A stretch of DNA of 12,164 bases from Oscillospiraceae bacterium (GCA_009785875.1 WQUF01000235.1:1-12164); one strand, 5' to 3'. Counted from the first letter of the stretch, positions 1 through 6,616 are shown. Made by a program: numbers and translations. Notes: a model not told the origin generated them from the sequence alone.

Positions 1-156
1 TGCACTCAGTATCCTCTCTTCGTTATCTCCAACAGAAGTATGCTTATAAACATCAATGCCAAGCTCAGCTAATTTATTAGAAAGATATTGCGAATTTGAA
101 TTTAGAATATCTCCAAGCAGGATTTCAGTACCAATTGTAAGTATTTCACAAACCAT
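1..156 (-). CDS. cinA: CinA-family protein, N-terminal part (runs off left edge)
   Basis: Only the first 52 codons are in the window. They read MVCEILTIGTEILLGDILNS and continue with LAELGIDVYKHTSVGDNEER. This is the start of the molybdopterin-binding-like (MoCF) domain of CinA: the GTE(L/I)LLG motif at residues 9-15, the N-x-N-x-x-(Y/F)-L-S segment after it, and the VGDNEER motif near residues 42-48. CinA proteins act in pyridine nucleotide salvage or repair (nicotinamide-nucleotide amidohydrolase and ADP-ribose pyrophosphatase activities in characterised members), and some are induced with competence. The C-terminal amidohydrolase domain would lie beyond the edge, so its presence cannot be judged. 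The ATG start has a strong AAAAGGAGAA site just upstream that overlaps the stop codon of the peptidase gene, so the two genes are very probably co-transcribed and translationally coupled. Confidence 0.9.
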   Translation of the reverse strand, partial: MVCEILTIGTEILLGDILNSNSQYLSNKLAELGIDVYKHTSVGDNEERILSA

Positions 157-168
157 AAATTTCTCCTT

Positions 169-1215
169 TTAAGTATCTTGACAATAAAGCAAAGTTAAGT
201 TTAGCGTGTTCAATATGCTGTCCATGTGAGTTCTTTCATAGCTATGAGAGGCATAAACACCTGGACCGATTAAAGCAGTTTTAATATCCCATCCAGCTTG
301 AAGGGCGCAGGATGCATCAGATCCATAATGTGGATAGATATCTATTTTATAATTGATATTGTTATCTTCACAAATCTTAATGAGCTTTTTTCTAAATTCT
401 AGATCGTATGGCCCGTATGAATCTTTAGCGCAAATGCATACATCGTATTCAGTTGAGTTTTGATTTTCTCCTGGTGCTCCCATATCTATAGATAAAAATT
501 CTTTAGTGTTTTGAGGTATACAAGCTGCACCATGACCTGCTTCTTCATAAATTGAGAAGAAAAAATTTGTAGTGTATGGTAGCTTAATATTTTCTTTAGT
601 TATATGGTAAATGGCATAGAGCATAATTGCTGCACCAGCTTTATCGTCTAAATGCCTGCTCTTTACATATCCATTTTCTGTTATCTTGGTTTTTGGATCT
701 AAAAAGATAAAGTCACCTACATTGATTCCTAATTTTTCCACATCTTCTTTTGAGAAAACTTTTTCATCTAAAATCAATTCCATATTTTCTTGAGACCTTT
801 TTTGCTCTCGTGCATCATTTCCATATACATGAAGAGACGGTTTTGTAGTATAAATAATACCAGAATAATTTTTTCCATTTAAGGTTTCTATTATGCAATT
901 TTCACATTCTACTGATTCGAACAGGTACCCGCCTAATTGACAGATGCTGATTCTACCATTTGGCTTAATGCTTTTAACCATAGCTCCTAATGTATCTATA
1001 TGAGAAGATATTGTCCTCTCAGATATTTTATTTTCTCCTTCATCGCCTTTAATTGTAGCAATTAAGCTACCTTTGTTGGTTGTGTAGTAAGGAATTTTTA
1101 AATCGCTAAAATAATTTTTAATATAGTTTATGACTTTATAAGTACATCCAGTTGGACTTGGAGTAGTTAAAATATCTGTTAAAATTTTCTTTAATTTATC
1201 AATTTCTATAGCCAT
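169..1215 (-). CDS. M42-family metallo-aminopeptidase (glutamyl aminopeptidase / deblocking type)
   Basis: Cytoplasmic di-metal (Zn/Co) aminopeptidase of 348 residues, the normal size for family M42, which trims N-terminal residues from peptides and usually forms dodecameric TET particles. Visible motifs in order: SHID (H72, D74, first metal ligands), RHLDDKAG (D190/D191, bridging aspartate), the EEAGHG motif with catalytic E224 and metal ligand E225, SIDMGAP (D244), and IGPGVYASHSYE (H324). All expected ligands are present, so it should be active. A GTG lies 9 bases further upstream, but it falls inside the AAAGGTGG ribosome binding site. The ATG at 1215, 6 bases after that site, is therefore the better start. 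The exact substrate preference within M42 cannot be read from sequence. cinA follows after 12 bases in the same operon. Confidence 0.93.
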   Translation of the reverse strand: MAIEIDKLKKILTDILTTPSPTGCTYKVINYIKNYFSDLKIPYYTTNKGSLIATIKGDEGENKISERTISSHIDTLGAMVKSIKPNGRISICQLGGYLFESVECENCIIETLNGKNYSGIIYTTKPSLHVYGNDAREQKRSQENMELILDEKVFSKEDVEKLGINVGDFIFLDPKTKITENGYVKSRHLDDKAGAAIMLYAIYHITKENIKLPYTTNFFFSIYEEAGHGAACIPQNTKEFLSIDMGAPGENQNSTEYDVCICAKDSYGPYDLEFRKKLIKICEDNNINYKIDIYPHYGSDASCALQAGWDIKTALIGPGVYASHSYERTHMDSILNTLNLTLLYCQDT

Positions 1216-1260
1216 GATAACCACCTTTCCTTATTGGAACTTTTTAAATTCCATCTCCAT

Positions 1261-1280
1261 ATTATAATATAAATATTATA
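1261..1280 (-). promoter_or_regulatory. Possible -10 boxes for the peptidase-cinA operon
   Basis: On the minus strand two exact TATAAT hexamers lie at 1275-1280 and 1261-1266, 45-65 bases upstream of the peptidase start, and a third lies at 1309-1314. None has a convincing -35 at the right distance. The region is extremely AT-rich, so such hexamers also occur by chance. A promoter must be in this divergent gap (1216-1423), but which box is used is uncertain. Confidence 0.3.
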
Positions 1281-1325
1281 CAAGACATTGTGAATAAAAA
1301 AATAATAAATTATACGATTTATTCC

Positions 1326-1354
1326 TTGAATACAGTTCATAAAAATAATAAAAT
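1326..1354 (+). promoter_or_regulatory. Sigma-A-type promoter for the first VanW gene
   Basis: TTGAAT (1326-1331) and TAAAAT (1349-1354) are separated by 17 bases, matching the TTGACA/TATAAT consensus at 4/6 and 5/6. Transcription would begin near 1361, leaving a leader of about 60 bases before the GTG start at 1424. The promoter before the third VanW gene has nearly the same form (TTGAAA-17-TAAAAT). Position and spacing are seen; use is inferred. Confidence 0.5.
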
Positions 1355-1423
1355 AGTTATAAGAATAAAATTAAATTATATTTTTTACAAAAAAAATCTA
1401 TATTTAATAATGAGGTGATTTTA

Positions 1424-2881
1424 GTGCATACAATGAATGACATGGAAAAAGAGAACTCTATATATGGTAAAACCAGTATTTTCAATAGATTAGATGCTAT
1501 AGAGTCCATAGAAGATATCGATGAAAACTTTGATGGTGAAATTAGTAATATGGAATTGATTGATATAGATGTGAATAATTTATCGAAATTGAGAGGATTA
1601 TCTGAGAAAGATGGCGATAAAATTATTAAAAAGAAAAAGTGGAAATATATAATTATTAGTGGAATTGTTGGAATAATAATAATATCATCTTTAGGTGTCT
1701 ACTACTATGTTTATAAGACTGTAGACGATTGGCGGAATTCTGTTTATCCTGGAGTGTCCATAAATGGAAAGGAAATTCCTAAAATTTCTAAAGGAGATCT
1801 TCAAAGTGTACTTAAAGAAGAATATTTAAATCCAGTTGCAGCAAAGTCCATTAATATCAAAGCAGGGAATAAAAATTATATATTAAATTTTTCTGACTTA
1901 AATCCACAATATGATATTGATGAAGTTACAAATGAGGCTTATAATTATAAGAAAGATGGTAATCTCTTTAATAAGTATTTTCAAATAACTAATATGTTTT
2001 CAAAAGAAGAAAAGACGGACTTATCTTTAACATATAGCTTTAATGATTCAGCTATTAAGCCACTTGTTGATAAAATAGCTTCTGAAGCTTTCATAGAACC
2101 TGTAGATGCTGAATTTAGGATGGAAAATGGTACGCCAATTGTCACTGATGATGTTAAGGGAGCAGAATTAAATAAAGATGATTTGATCAATAAATTAGAG
2201 GAAATTGCAAAAGACCCTAATGCTAAGAATTTGAACGTTGAAGCTGAAATAAATCCCGTCACAGCAAAGGTCACAGGGGATTTGCTTAGGAGGATAAATG
2301 GAGTTATGGCTTCTTTTACTACAAATGACTCTAATAATGTAAGATTAATCAATATGGGAATAGCTGCTACTTATTTAAATGGTGCTTTAGTTTTACCTGG
2401 TGAAACATTTAGCTTTAACGATAGAGTTGGAGATTCAACACCTGACAGAGGATACTTGCAATCATATGCCTATGTAAATAACCAATCTGTATTAGATTAC
2501 GGCGGAGGTGTATGTCAATTATCCACAACTCTCTATGGGGCGATGCTTAGAGCAAATATCATGCCTACTGAGAGACAACCGCATATGATGCCTATATGGT
2601 ATGTTCCTATAGGGTTAGATGCGACAGTATATTACGGCGTGGTAGATTTAAAATTTGTAAATACATATGATGCTCCTGTTTATATAGAATCCTATATGAA
2701 CGGTCAATATCTTACAGTTAAAATATATGGAGATACATCCTTAATGAATGGTCTTACATTTGAACCTTATTCTGTTGCAAATGGACCTTTATCGGCAAAT
2801 GTTTATTTAAACACAATCGATAGTGCAGGAAATGTTATTGATACTGAATATTTACACACAGATACTTATAATGCTCATTAA
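1424..2881 (+). CDS. VanW-domain protein 1, putative membrane-anchored L,D-transpeptidase
   Basis: Predicted 485-residue protein. It has an acidic cytoplasmic tail (about residues 1-70), a KKKKWK basic stop and one membrane helix (about 75-97). A PG_binding_4-type extracellular region follows (about 108-280), then a VanW domain (about 288-445) with YGGGVCQLSTTLYG around C364 and ERQPHMMPIWYVP with H387. VanW domains have been shown in Clostridioides difficile to catalyse 3-3 peptidoglycan cross-linking, with the cysteine as likely nucleophile, so a cell-wall transpeptidase outside the membrane is the best call. The GTG at 1424 is chosen because AGGTGA (1413-1418) sits 5 bases before it; the GTG at 1415 is inside that site and the ATG at 1433 is too far away. 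Compared with the next protein, the C-terminal domain has an internal deletion of about 30 residues and stops early. First of three paralogues. Confidence 0.88.
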   Translation: MHTMNDMEKENSIYGKTSIFNRLDAIESIEDIDENFDGEISNMELIDIDVNNLSKLRGLSEKDGDKIIKKKKWKYIIISGIVGIIIISSLGVYYYVYKTVDDWRNSVYPGVSINGKEIPKISKGDLQSVLKEEYLNPVAAKSINIKAGNKNYILNFSDLNPQYDIDEVTNEAYNYKKDGNLFNKYFQITNMFSKEEKTDLSLTYSFNDSAIKPLVDKIASEAFIEPVDAEFRMENGTPIVTDDVKGAELNKDDLINKLEEIAKDPNAKNLNVEAEINPVTAKVTGDLLRRINGVMASFTTNDSNNVRLINMGIAATYLNGALVLPGETFSFNDRVGDSTPDRGYLQSYAYVNNQSVLDYGGGVCQLSTTLYGAMLRANIMPTERQPHMMPIWYVPIGLDATVYYGVVDLKFVNTYDAPVYIESYMNGQYLTVKIYGDTSLMNGLTFEPYSVANGPLSANVYLNTIDSAGNVIDTEYLHTDTYNAH

Positions 2882-2899
2882 CTAAATCCATATTCGATG

Positions 2900-2952
2900 C
2901 CTACTTTTTATTTAGGATTTCTTAGATAGATGATTTAAAAAAGTAGGTTTTT
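2900..2952 (+). terminator. Inverted repeat with T-run between VanW genes 1 and 2
   Basis: CCTACTTTTT (2900-2909) is the exact reverse complement of AAAAAGTAGG (2938-2947), and the right arm is followed directly by TTTTT (2948-2952). The loop is long, at 28 bases, and the stem is AT-rich, so this would be a weak terminator. It may instead be a partial attenuator or a transcript-processing structure that sets the ratio of the first to the second VanW gene. It ends just before the ribosome binding site of the second gene. Confidence 0.4.
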
Positions 2953-2977
2953 CTATATTTTAAAGAGGATGATAAAA

Positions 2978-4669
2978 ATGATAAAGGCTGGAGAAAATAA
3001 AAAAGAAGGAAATATGAATAAAAAAAGAATAACTATAATTGCCATAATTTTATTCAGTGCTGCTGTTATCAGTGCTGGCTGTTATTTTTATGTATATTAT
3101 ACAGTTACGAGCTTTAAAGGGCTTATATATCCTAACGTATTTATAAATGGATTAGAATTATCAAAACTGACAAAAGATCAGGCTATCAGTATGCTCTCTG
3201 AGAACTATTCAGATAAAATACAAAAGAGTGAGATAAATATAAAAGCCGGAGATAAGAATTATAAATTAAATTTTTCTCAGCTTAATCCAAAGTACAATAT
3301 CGATGAATCTGTGGATGAAGCTTTTAATTACAAAAAAGATGAAAGCTTAATAAATAAGTATGCTCAAATTACGAATTTATTTAAAGATAATAAAGATTAT
3401 AATATAGATTTAAAATATGAATACGACGATGCTGCTATTTTAAGGCTTGCTGATGAAATTGAAAAAGATACATTAAAAGAGCCTGTAGATGCTACTATAA
3501 AAATAGAAGATGGGAATATAACAGTTACAGATGATGTACAGGGGGTTTCATTAAAAAAGGATGAATTGATTGCAAAATTAAAAGAAATTACAGCTAATAT
3601 GAAGCTGGGAGAATATAGCGTCGATGCACCGTTAAATTTAACAAGTGCTAAAATAACAGGAGAAACCCTTAGAAAAATAAATGGCGTAATTTCCACTTTT
3701 ACTACTAGCGATTCCAACTCTGCTAGGCTTATAAATATGGGAGTTGCTTCAAAAGATTTAAATGGTGCTTTAGTTTTACCTGGGGAGACATTTAGTTTTA
3801 ATGATAGAGTTGGTGATTCACTTCCTGAAAAAGGTTATGTGATTTCTCATTCATTTATCGATGGAAGATCAGTAGATGATTATGGCGGAGGAGTTTGTCA
3901 GGTTTCAACGACTTTGTATGGGGCACTAATGAGAGCAAACATTACGCCAGTAGAAAGAGGTCACCATGTAATGCCAATTTGGTATGTCCCTAAAGGATTG
4001 GATGCTGCAGTATTTTTTAACGTTTTAGACTTAAAATTTAAAAATGACTTTAATGCTCCAATTTATATTTATGCCAGTTTAAATGGTGAGGATTTAACCA
4101 TATCGCTTTATGGAGATACTAACCTTATGAATGGTTTAACATATGTTCCATATTCAGTTCAAGTTTCAACTTGGGCACCAAGCAAGATAAATTATGTGGA
4201 TGATCCTACAAAACCTAAGGATTATATGAAAGTTGAGCAAGCACCTACTGACGGCTATAAAATGGATGTATACATGCAAACTTTAGATGCATCGGGAAAT
4301 GTAATAAAGGATGAATATAAATATACAGATGTATATGAAGCTAATCCAGGATATATAATAAGAGGTACAAAGCAAGATGTTACTCAAGGTCCAGGTGTTG
4401 CTCAAGGTCAAGATGTTACTCAAGGTCCAGGTGTTACTCAAAGCAAAGATGTTACTCAAGGTCCAAATGTTACTCAAAGCAAAGATGTTACTCAAAACAA
4501 AGATGTTACTCAAGGTCCAAATATTACTCAAAGCAAAGATGTTACTCAAGGTCCAAATGTTACTCAAAGTAAAGATGTTACTCAAAGCAAAGATGTTACT
4601 CAAAGCAAAGATGTTACTCAAAGCAAAGATGTTACTCAAGGTCCAAATATTACTCAAGGTCCAAATTAA
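2978..4669 (+). CDS. VanW-domain protein 2 with hexapeptide-repeat tail, putative L,D-transpeptidase
   Basis: Predicted 563 residues. A short basic N-terminus and one membrane helix (about 18-40) are followed by a PG_binding_4-type region (about 48-225). The VanW domain (about 230-385) has YGGGVCQVSTTLYG around C307 and ERGHHVMPIWYVP with H330. Next come a beta-rich G5-like domain (about 397-466, with YVDDPT and YIIRGTK) and 16 hexapeptide units of the type (D/N)VTQ(GP/SK) at 467-562. The active-site residues are intact, so it is probably an active wall cross-linking enzyme; the tail may span or bind the wall. The start at 2978 has AGAGG 9 bases upstream; the ATG at 3014, after AGAAGGA, is also possible and would leave a minimal N-terminus. 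It is closely related to the preceding protein over most of its length, consistent with tandem duplication. Confidence 0.87.
   Translation: MIKAGENKKEGNMNKKRITIIAIILFSAAVISAGCYFYVYYTVTSFKGLIYPNVFINGLELSKLTKDQAISMLSENYSDKIQKSEINIKAGDKNYKLNFSQLNPKYNIDESVDEAFNYKKDESLINKYAQITNLFKDNKDYNIDLKYEYDDAAILRLADEIEKDTLKEPVDATIKIEDGNITVTDDVQGVSLKKDELIAKLKEITANMKLGEYSVDAPLNLTSAKITGETLRKINGVISTFTTSDSNSARLINMGVASKDLNGALVLPGETFSFNDRVGDSLPEKGYVISHSFIDGRSVDDYGGGVCQVSTTLYGALMRANITPVERGHHVMPIWYVPKGLDAAVFFNVLDLKFKNDFNAPIYIYASLNGEDLTISLYGDTNLMNGLTYVPYSVQVSTWAPSKINYVDDPTKPKDYMKVEQAPTDGYKMDVYMQTLDASGNVIKDEYKYTDVYEANPGYIIRGTKQDVTQGPGVAQGQDVTQGPGVTQSKDVTQGPNVTQSKDVTQNKDVTQGPNITQSKDVTQGPNVTQSKDVTQSKDVTQSKDVTQSKDVTQGPNITQGPN
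4376..4663 (+). repeat. 18-bp in-frame tandem repeat, 16 units
   Basis: Sixteen contiguous 18-base units, with base forms gatgttactcaaggtcca and aatgttactcaaagcaaa, encode 16 hexapeptides at the C-terminus of VanW protein 2. Units 12-14 (4574-4627) are identical at the DNA level, and a 36-base dimer form recurs at 4448-4483 and, with few changes, at 4502-4537 and 4538-4573. This suggests recent expansion by slippage or recombination. Because the unit is a multiple of three, copy number can change without breaking the reading frame. There are no spacers, so it is not a CRISPR array. Confidence 0.97.
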
Positions 4670-4688
4670 TGCATTTTGGGATAAATTA

Positions 4689-4717
4689 TTGAAATTATAA
4701 AATAATAATAATAAAAT
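4689..4717 (+). promoter_or_regulatory. Sigma-A-type promoter for the third VanW gene
   Basis: TTGAAA (4689-4694) and TAAAAT (4712-4717) are 17 bases apart. The stretch AATAATAAAATA around the -10 is shared with the promoter before the first VanW gene. It lies after the stop of the second gene and would give the third gene its own transcript. The surrounding DNA is strongly AT-rich, which lowers confidence. Confidence 0.45.
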
Positions 4718-4754
4718 AAATTTGAAACTTATGAATTAAAAGTAAAGTGCTGAA

Positions 4755-4774
4755 TGGGGGGGTGAGCTATTCTG
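4755..4774 (+). promoter_or_regulatory. Strong ribosome binding site pointing to a non-ATG start (ATT/CTG)
   Basis: A G7 run followed by TGAGC (4756-4766) can pair over about 8 bases with the 16S anti-Shine-Dalgarno, counting one G-U pair. No ATG, GTG or TTG follows at a usable distance. In the frame of the third VanW gene the next codons are GCT, ATT (4769) and CTG (4772), and the frame stays open to the GTG at 4817, which has no ribosome binding site. Initiation at CTG or ATT is therefore possible and would add about 15 residues. Confidence 0.5.
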
Positions 4775-4816
4775 CCGATATCTAATAATAAAGCAGATGT
4801 TGCATTTGAAAATCAA

Positions 4817-6547
4817 GTGAATTCTGTTGATGATAGTTTATCTATAGATGAAACTCAAATTGAAAAGGTAAGTATAGAAGATATGACTTTGCTTAAAGAT
4901 GTATCTAAAAATGATAAGCCTCCTTTAGATCCTTTTTTTGATGAAACAACTACTGTAAGCTATAAAATACAAGCTTCTGCAGCAAAGAATGAGGAAGTAC
5001 TGGTTACTTCTTTAGAAAGTAAAAAGTCTTCTCTTTTTAGATATAGATATGTAATCTTAGGTGTAATATCATTTATCATAATTTTAGTAGTGACGATTAT
5101 ATACTTCAATAATGAATATAAGTTAGTTAAGAAGTGGGATGGATTAGTATATCCAGGCGTTACTATAAATGGTAAAAGCTATACAGGTTACACAAAAGAT
5201 GAACTAATAAAATCTTTAGAAGAAGATTTTGGCAATCAAATGAGCACAAAGACCATAACCATAATGAGCAATGGACCGAACAATGATAGACAAAGCAATG
5301 CCATATCTTTTTCCCAATTAGATCCAAAATTCAATACAGATGAAGTAGTTGATGAAGCTTTTAGTTTTATGAAAGATAAGATCTTTTTTAGCAAAATAAA
5401 TCAAATTTCAGGAAAGAATAAGAAAACATTAGCATTAGATTTGAAATATAATTTTAATCTGGAAGAATTAAGGGCTTTTATAAGTAAAACTGCAGAGGCT
5501 GTGAAACGAGAACCAAAAGATGCTTCAATTTTAATCGAAGATAATAGCATAAAAATAACTAATGAGGTAAATGGGCAGACCCTTAAAGAAGATGAGTTAT
5601 TTAATATTTTAAAATCTAAAATAGAAAAGTTTAATGATAACAATATTGAAGTGGAAGCTGTTGTAGATACTATAGTACCTCAAATAACCCGAGAGACTTT
5701 TAGCAAGATAAATGGGAAATTAGCTGAGAGCTCGATGTACAAATATCAATATAATTATAATGCTGGAATTCTTTCAAATATGCAAGTTGTATCAGATTTA
5801 TTAAACAAGACTATAGTCTATCCAGGAGAACAGTTTAGCTTTAATAATATAATCGGAGACCCTACATTAAATTCAAGTTTAAAACAGGTAACTCGGAATG
5901 TGAATGGGTATGAAAAAAATGATTATTTTGGAATATCGGAAGTTGCTACTGTGTTATATGATTCCCTGCTTCGATCCGGGATAGTACCTGAAAGAATGGG
6001 CCCAGATGAACCAGTTGATTATGTGGATTTCGGGATGGAAGCGATAATAAAATATGGTGTAAAAGACTTAAAATTTACTAATGATTATGGTTCTCCTATT
6101 TACATTGAAAGTGCGATTCAAAATGGTGTTTTAACCATCAGTATTTATTCAAACATCACTGAATTAAATGGGAAAACTTTTTCACCTGTCGTAAAAGATA
6201 TAACAACTCCGAATAATACTATTACAATTATTTATGTGGATGATCCTACTTTTGATTATGGAAAAACCGAGGTAATACAGACTGCTATCCCAGCAAAAGA
6301 AGTGGAAGTGTACTTACAATCTGTGGATAAAAATGGCTTTGTAGTAGAAAACAAATTGTACAAGCAAACTTATGATGGAAGACCTGAAGAAATCAGAAGA
6401 GGGAAAAAAGTTACGGTTAATACGACTAATTCTGTAAACACTACGAATACCAATAGCTCGAATATTGTTGTGAAAAATAATGGGAATACAACAAGTGGGA
6501 CTAATAGATCAAAATTGTTAGAAGAAATATTAAATTTATTTAATTAA
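4817..6547 (+). CDS. VanW-like protein 3 with degenerate active site (probable pseudoenzyme)
   Basis: From GTG 4817 this is 576 residues: an acidic cytoplasmic tail (1-70), a membrane helix (about 77-97), a PG_binding_4-type region (about 108-290), a VanW-like domain (about 297-455), a G5-like domain (about 462-530, with YVDDPT and EEIRRGKK) and an Asn/Thr-rich tail. Where paralogues 1 and 2 read YGGGVCQ(L/V)STTLY, this one reads YFGISEVATVLY: one glycine is lost, the catalytic Cys is Ser374 and Gln is Glu. The expected His is Pro396 and the following Trp is Asp. The structural parts (PGEQFSFN, KYGVKDLKFTNDYGSPIYIES) are kept and the frame is intact for over 1.7 kb, so it is under selection as a protein but is unlikely to be an L,D-transpeptidase. 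A scaffolding, regulatory or peptidoglycan-binding role is inferred. The true start may be CTG 4772 or ATT 4769, behind a strong ribosome binding site. Confidence 0.85.
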   Translation: MNSVDDSLSIDETQIEKVSIEDMTLLKDVSKNDKPPLDPFFDETTTVSYKIQASAAKNEEVLVTSLESKKSSLFRYRYVILGVISFIIILVVTIIYFNNEYKLVKKWDGLVYPGVTINGKSYTGYTKDELIKSLEEDFGNQMSTKTITIMSNGPNNDRQSNAISFSQLDPKFNTDEVVDEAFSFMKDKIFFSKINQISGKNKKTLALDLKYNFNLEELRAFISKTAEAVKREPKDASILIEDNSIKITNEVNGQTLKEDELFNILKSKIEKFNDNNIEVEAVVDTIVPQITRETFSKINGKLAESSMYKYQYNYNAGILSNMQVVSDLLNKTIVYPGEQFSFNNIIGDPTLNSSLKQVTRNVNGYEKNDYFGISEVATVLYDSLLRSGIVPERMGPDEPVDYVDFGMEAIIKYGVKDLKFTNDYGSPIYIESAIQNGVLTISIYSNITELNGKTFSPVVKDITTPNNTITIIYVDDPTFDYGKTEVIQTAIPAKEVEVYLQSVDKNGFVVENKLYKQTYDGRPEEIRRGKKVTVNTTNSVNTTNTNSSNIVVKNNGNTTSGTNRSKLLEEILNLFN

Positions 6548-6551
6548 AGGT

Positions 6552-6579
6552 GTAACAAATTGGCTCTTAAATATATAAT
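6552..6579 (+). promoter_or_regulatory. Candidate promoter of the isocitrate dehydrogenase gene, inside the terminator hairpin
   Basis: GTAACA (6552-6557, 4/6 to TTGACA) and an exact TATAAT (6574-6579) are 16 bases apart. The start point would fall around 6586, in the right arm of the terminator hairpin, about 30 bases before the ATG. There is no other room for a promoter between the stop at 6547 and the start at 6617. Confidence 0.4.
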
Positions 6580-6597
6580 ATATATTTAAGAGCCTTT
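6562..6597 (+). terminator. Terminator hairpin after the VanW cluster
   Basis: GGCTCTTAAATATAT (6562-6576) and its exact reverse complement (6580-6594) form a 15-bp stem with a 3-base loop, followed by TTTGCTTT. The T-run is interrupted, but the stem is perfect. It closes the VanW block and sits about 10 bases before the ribosome binding site of the next gene. Confidence 0.75.
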
Positions 6598-6616
6598 GCT
6601 TTGAAAGGAGAATAGA

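Noticed and set aside
1981..2352. Minus-strand open frames within the VanW genes (also 3397-3717 and 5401-5643)
   Set aside because: Antisense shadows of the coding strand; they lack ribosome binding sites and carry low-information Ser/Phe/Leu-rich translations.
4283..4657. Minus-strand open frame rich in LSNIF repeats
   Set aside because: It is the antisense of the 18-bp repeat array; a repeat unit divisible by three leaves several frames open. There is no ribosome binding site and no family resemblance.
4376..4663. CRISPR array
   Set aside because: Units are 18 bases, contiguous and coding, with no spacers and no cas genes nearby.
4377..4700. Plus-strand open frame with MLLK repeats
   Set aside because: Shifted frame through the same tandem repeats inside the VanW protein 2 gene.
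4756..4762. G7 run as a phase-variation tract switching ATG 4754 into the VanW-3 frame
   Set aside because: ATG 4754 is already in frame and is blocked by a TGA, so a simple 1-base slip would leave the frame rather than open it. The run is better explained as a Shine-Dalgarno sequence.
1424..6547. Vancomycin-resistance operon
   Set aside because: Only VanW-domain genes are present; there is no VanH/A/X ligase set, VanY, or VanR/S pair. VanW domains are widespread in Clostridia without resistance.
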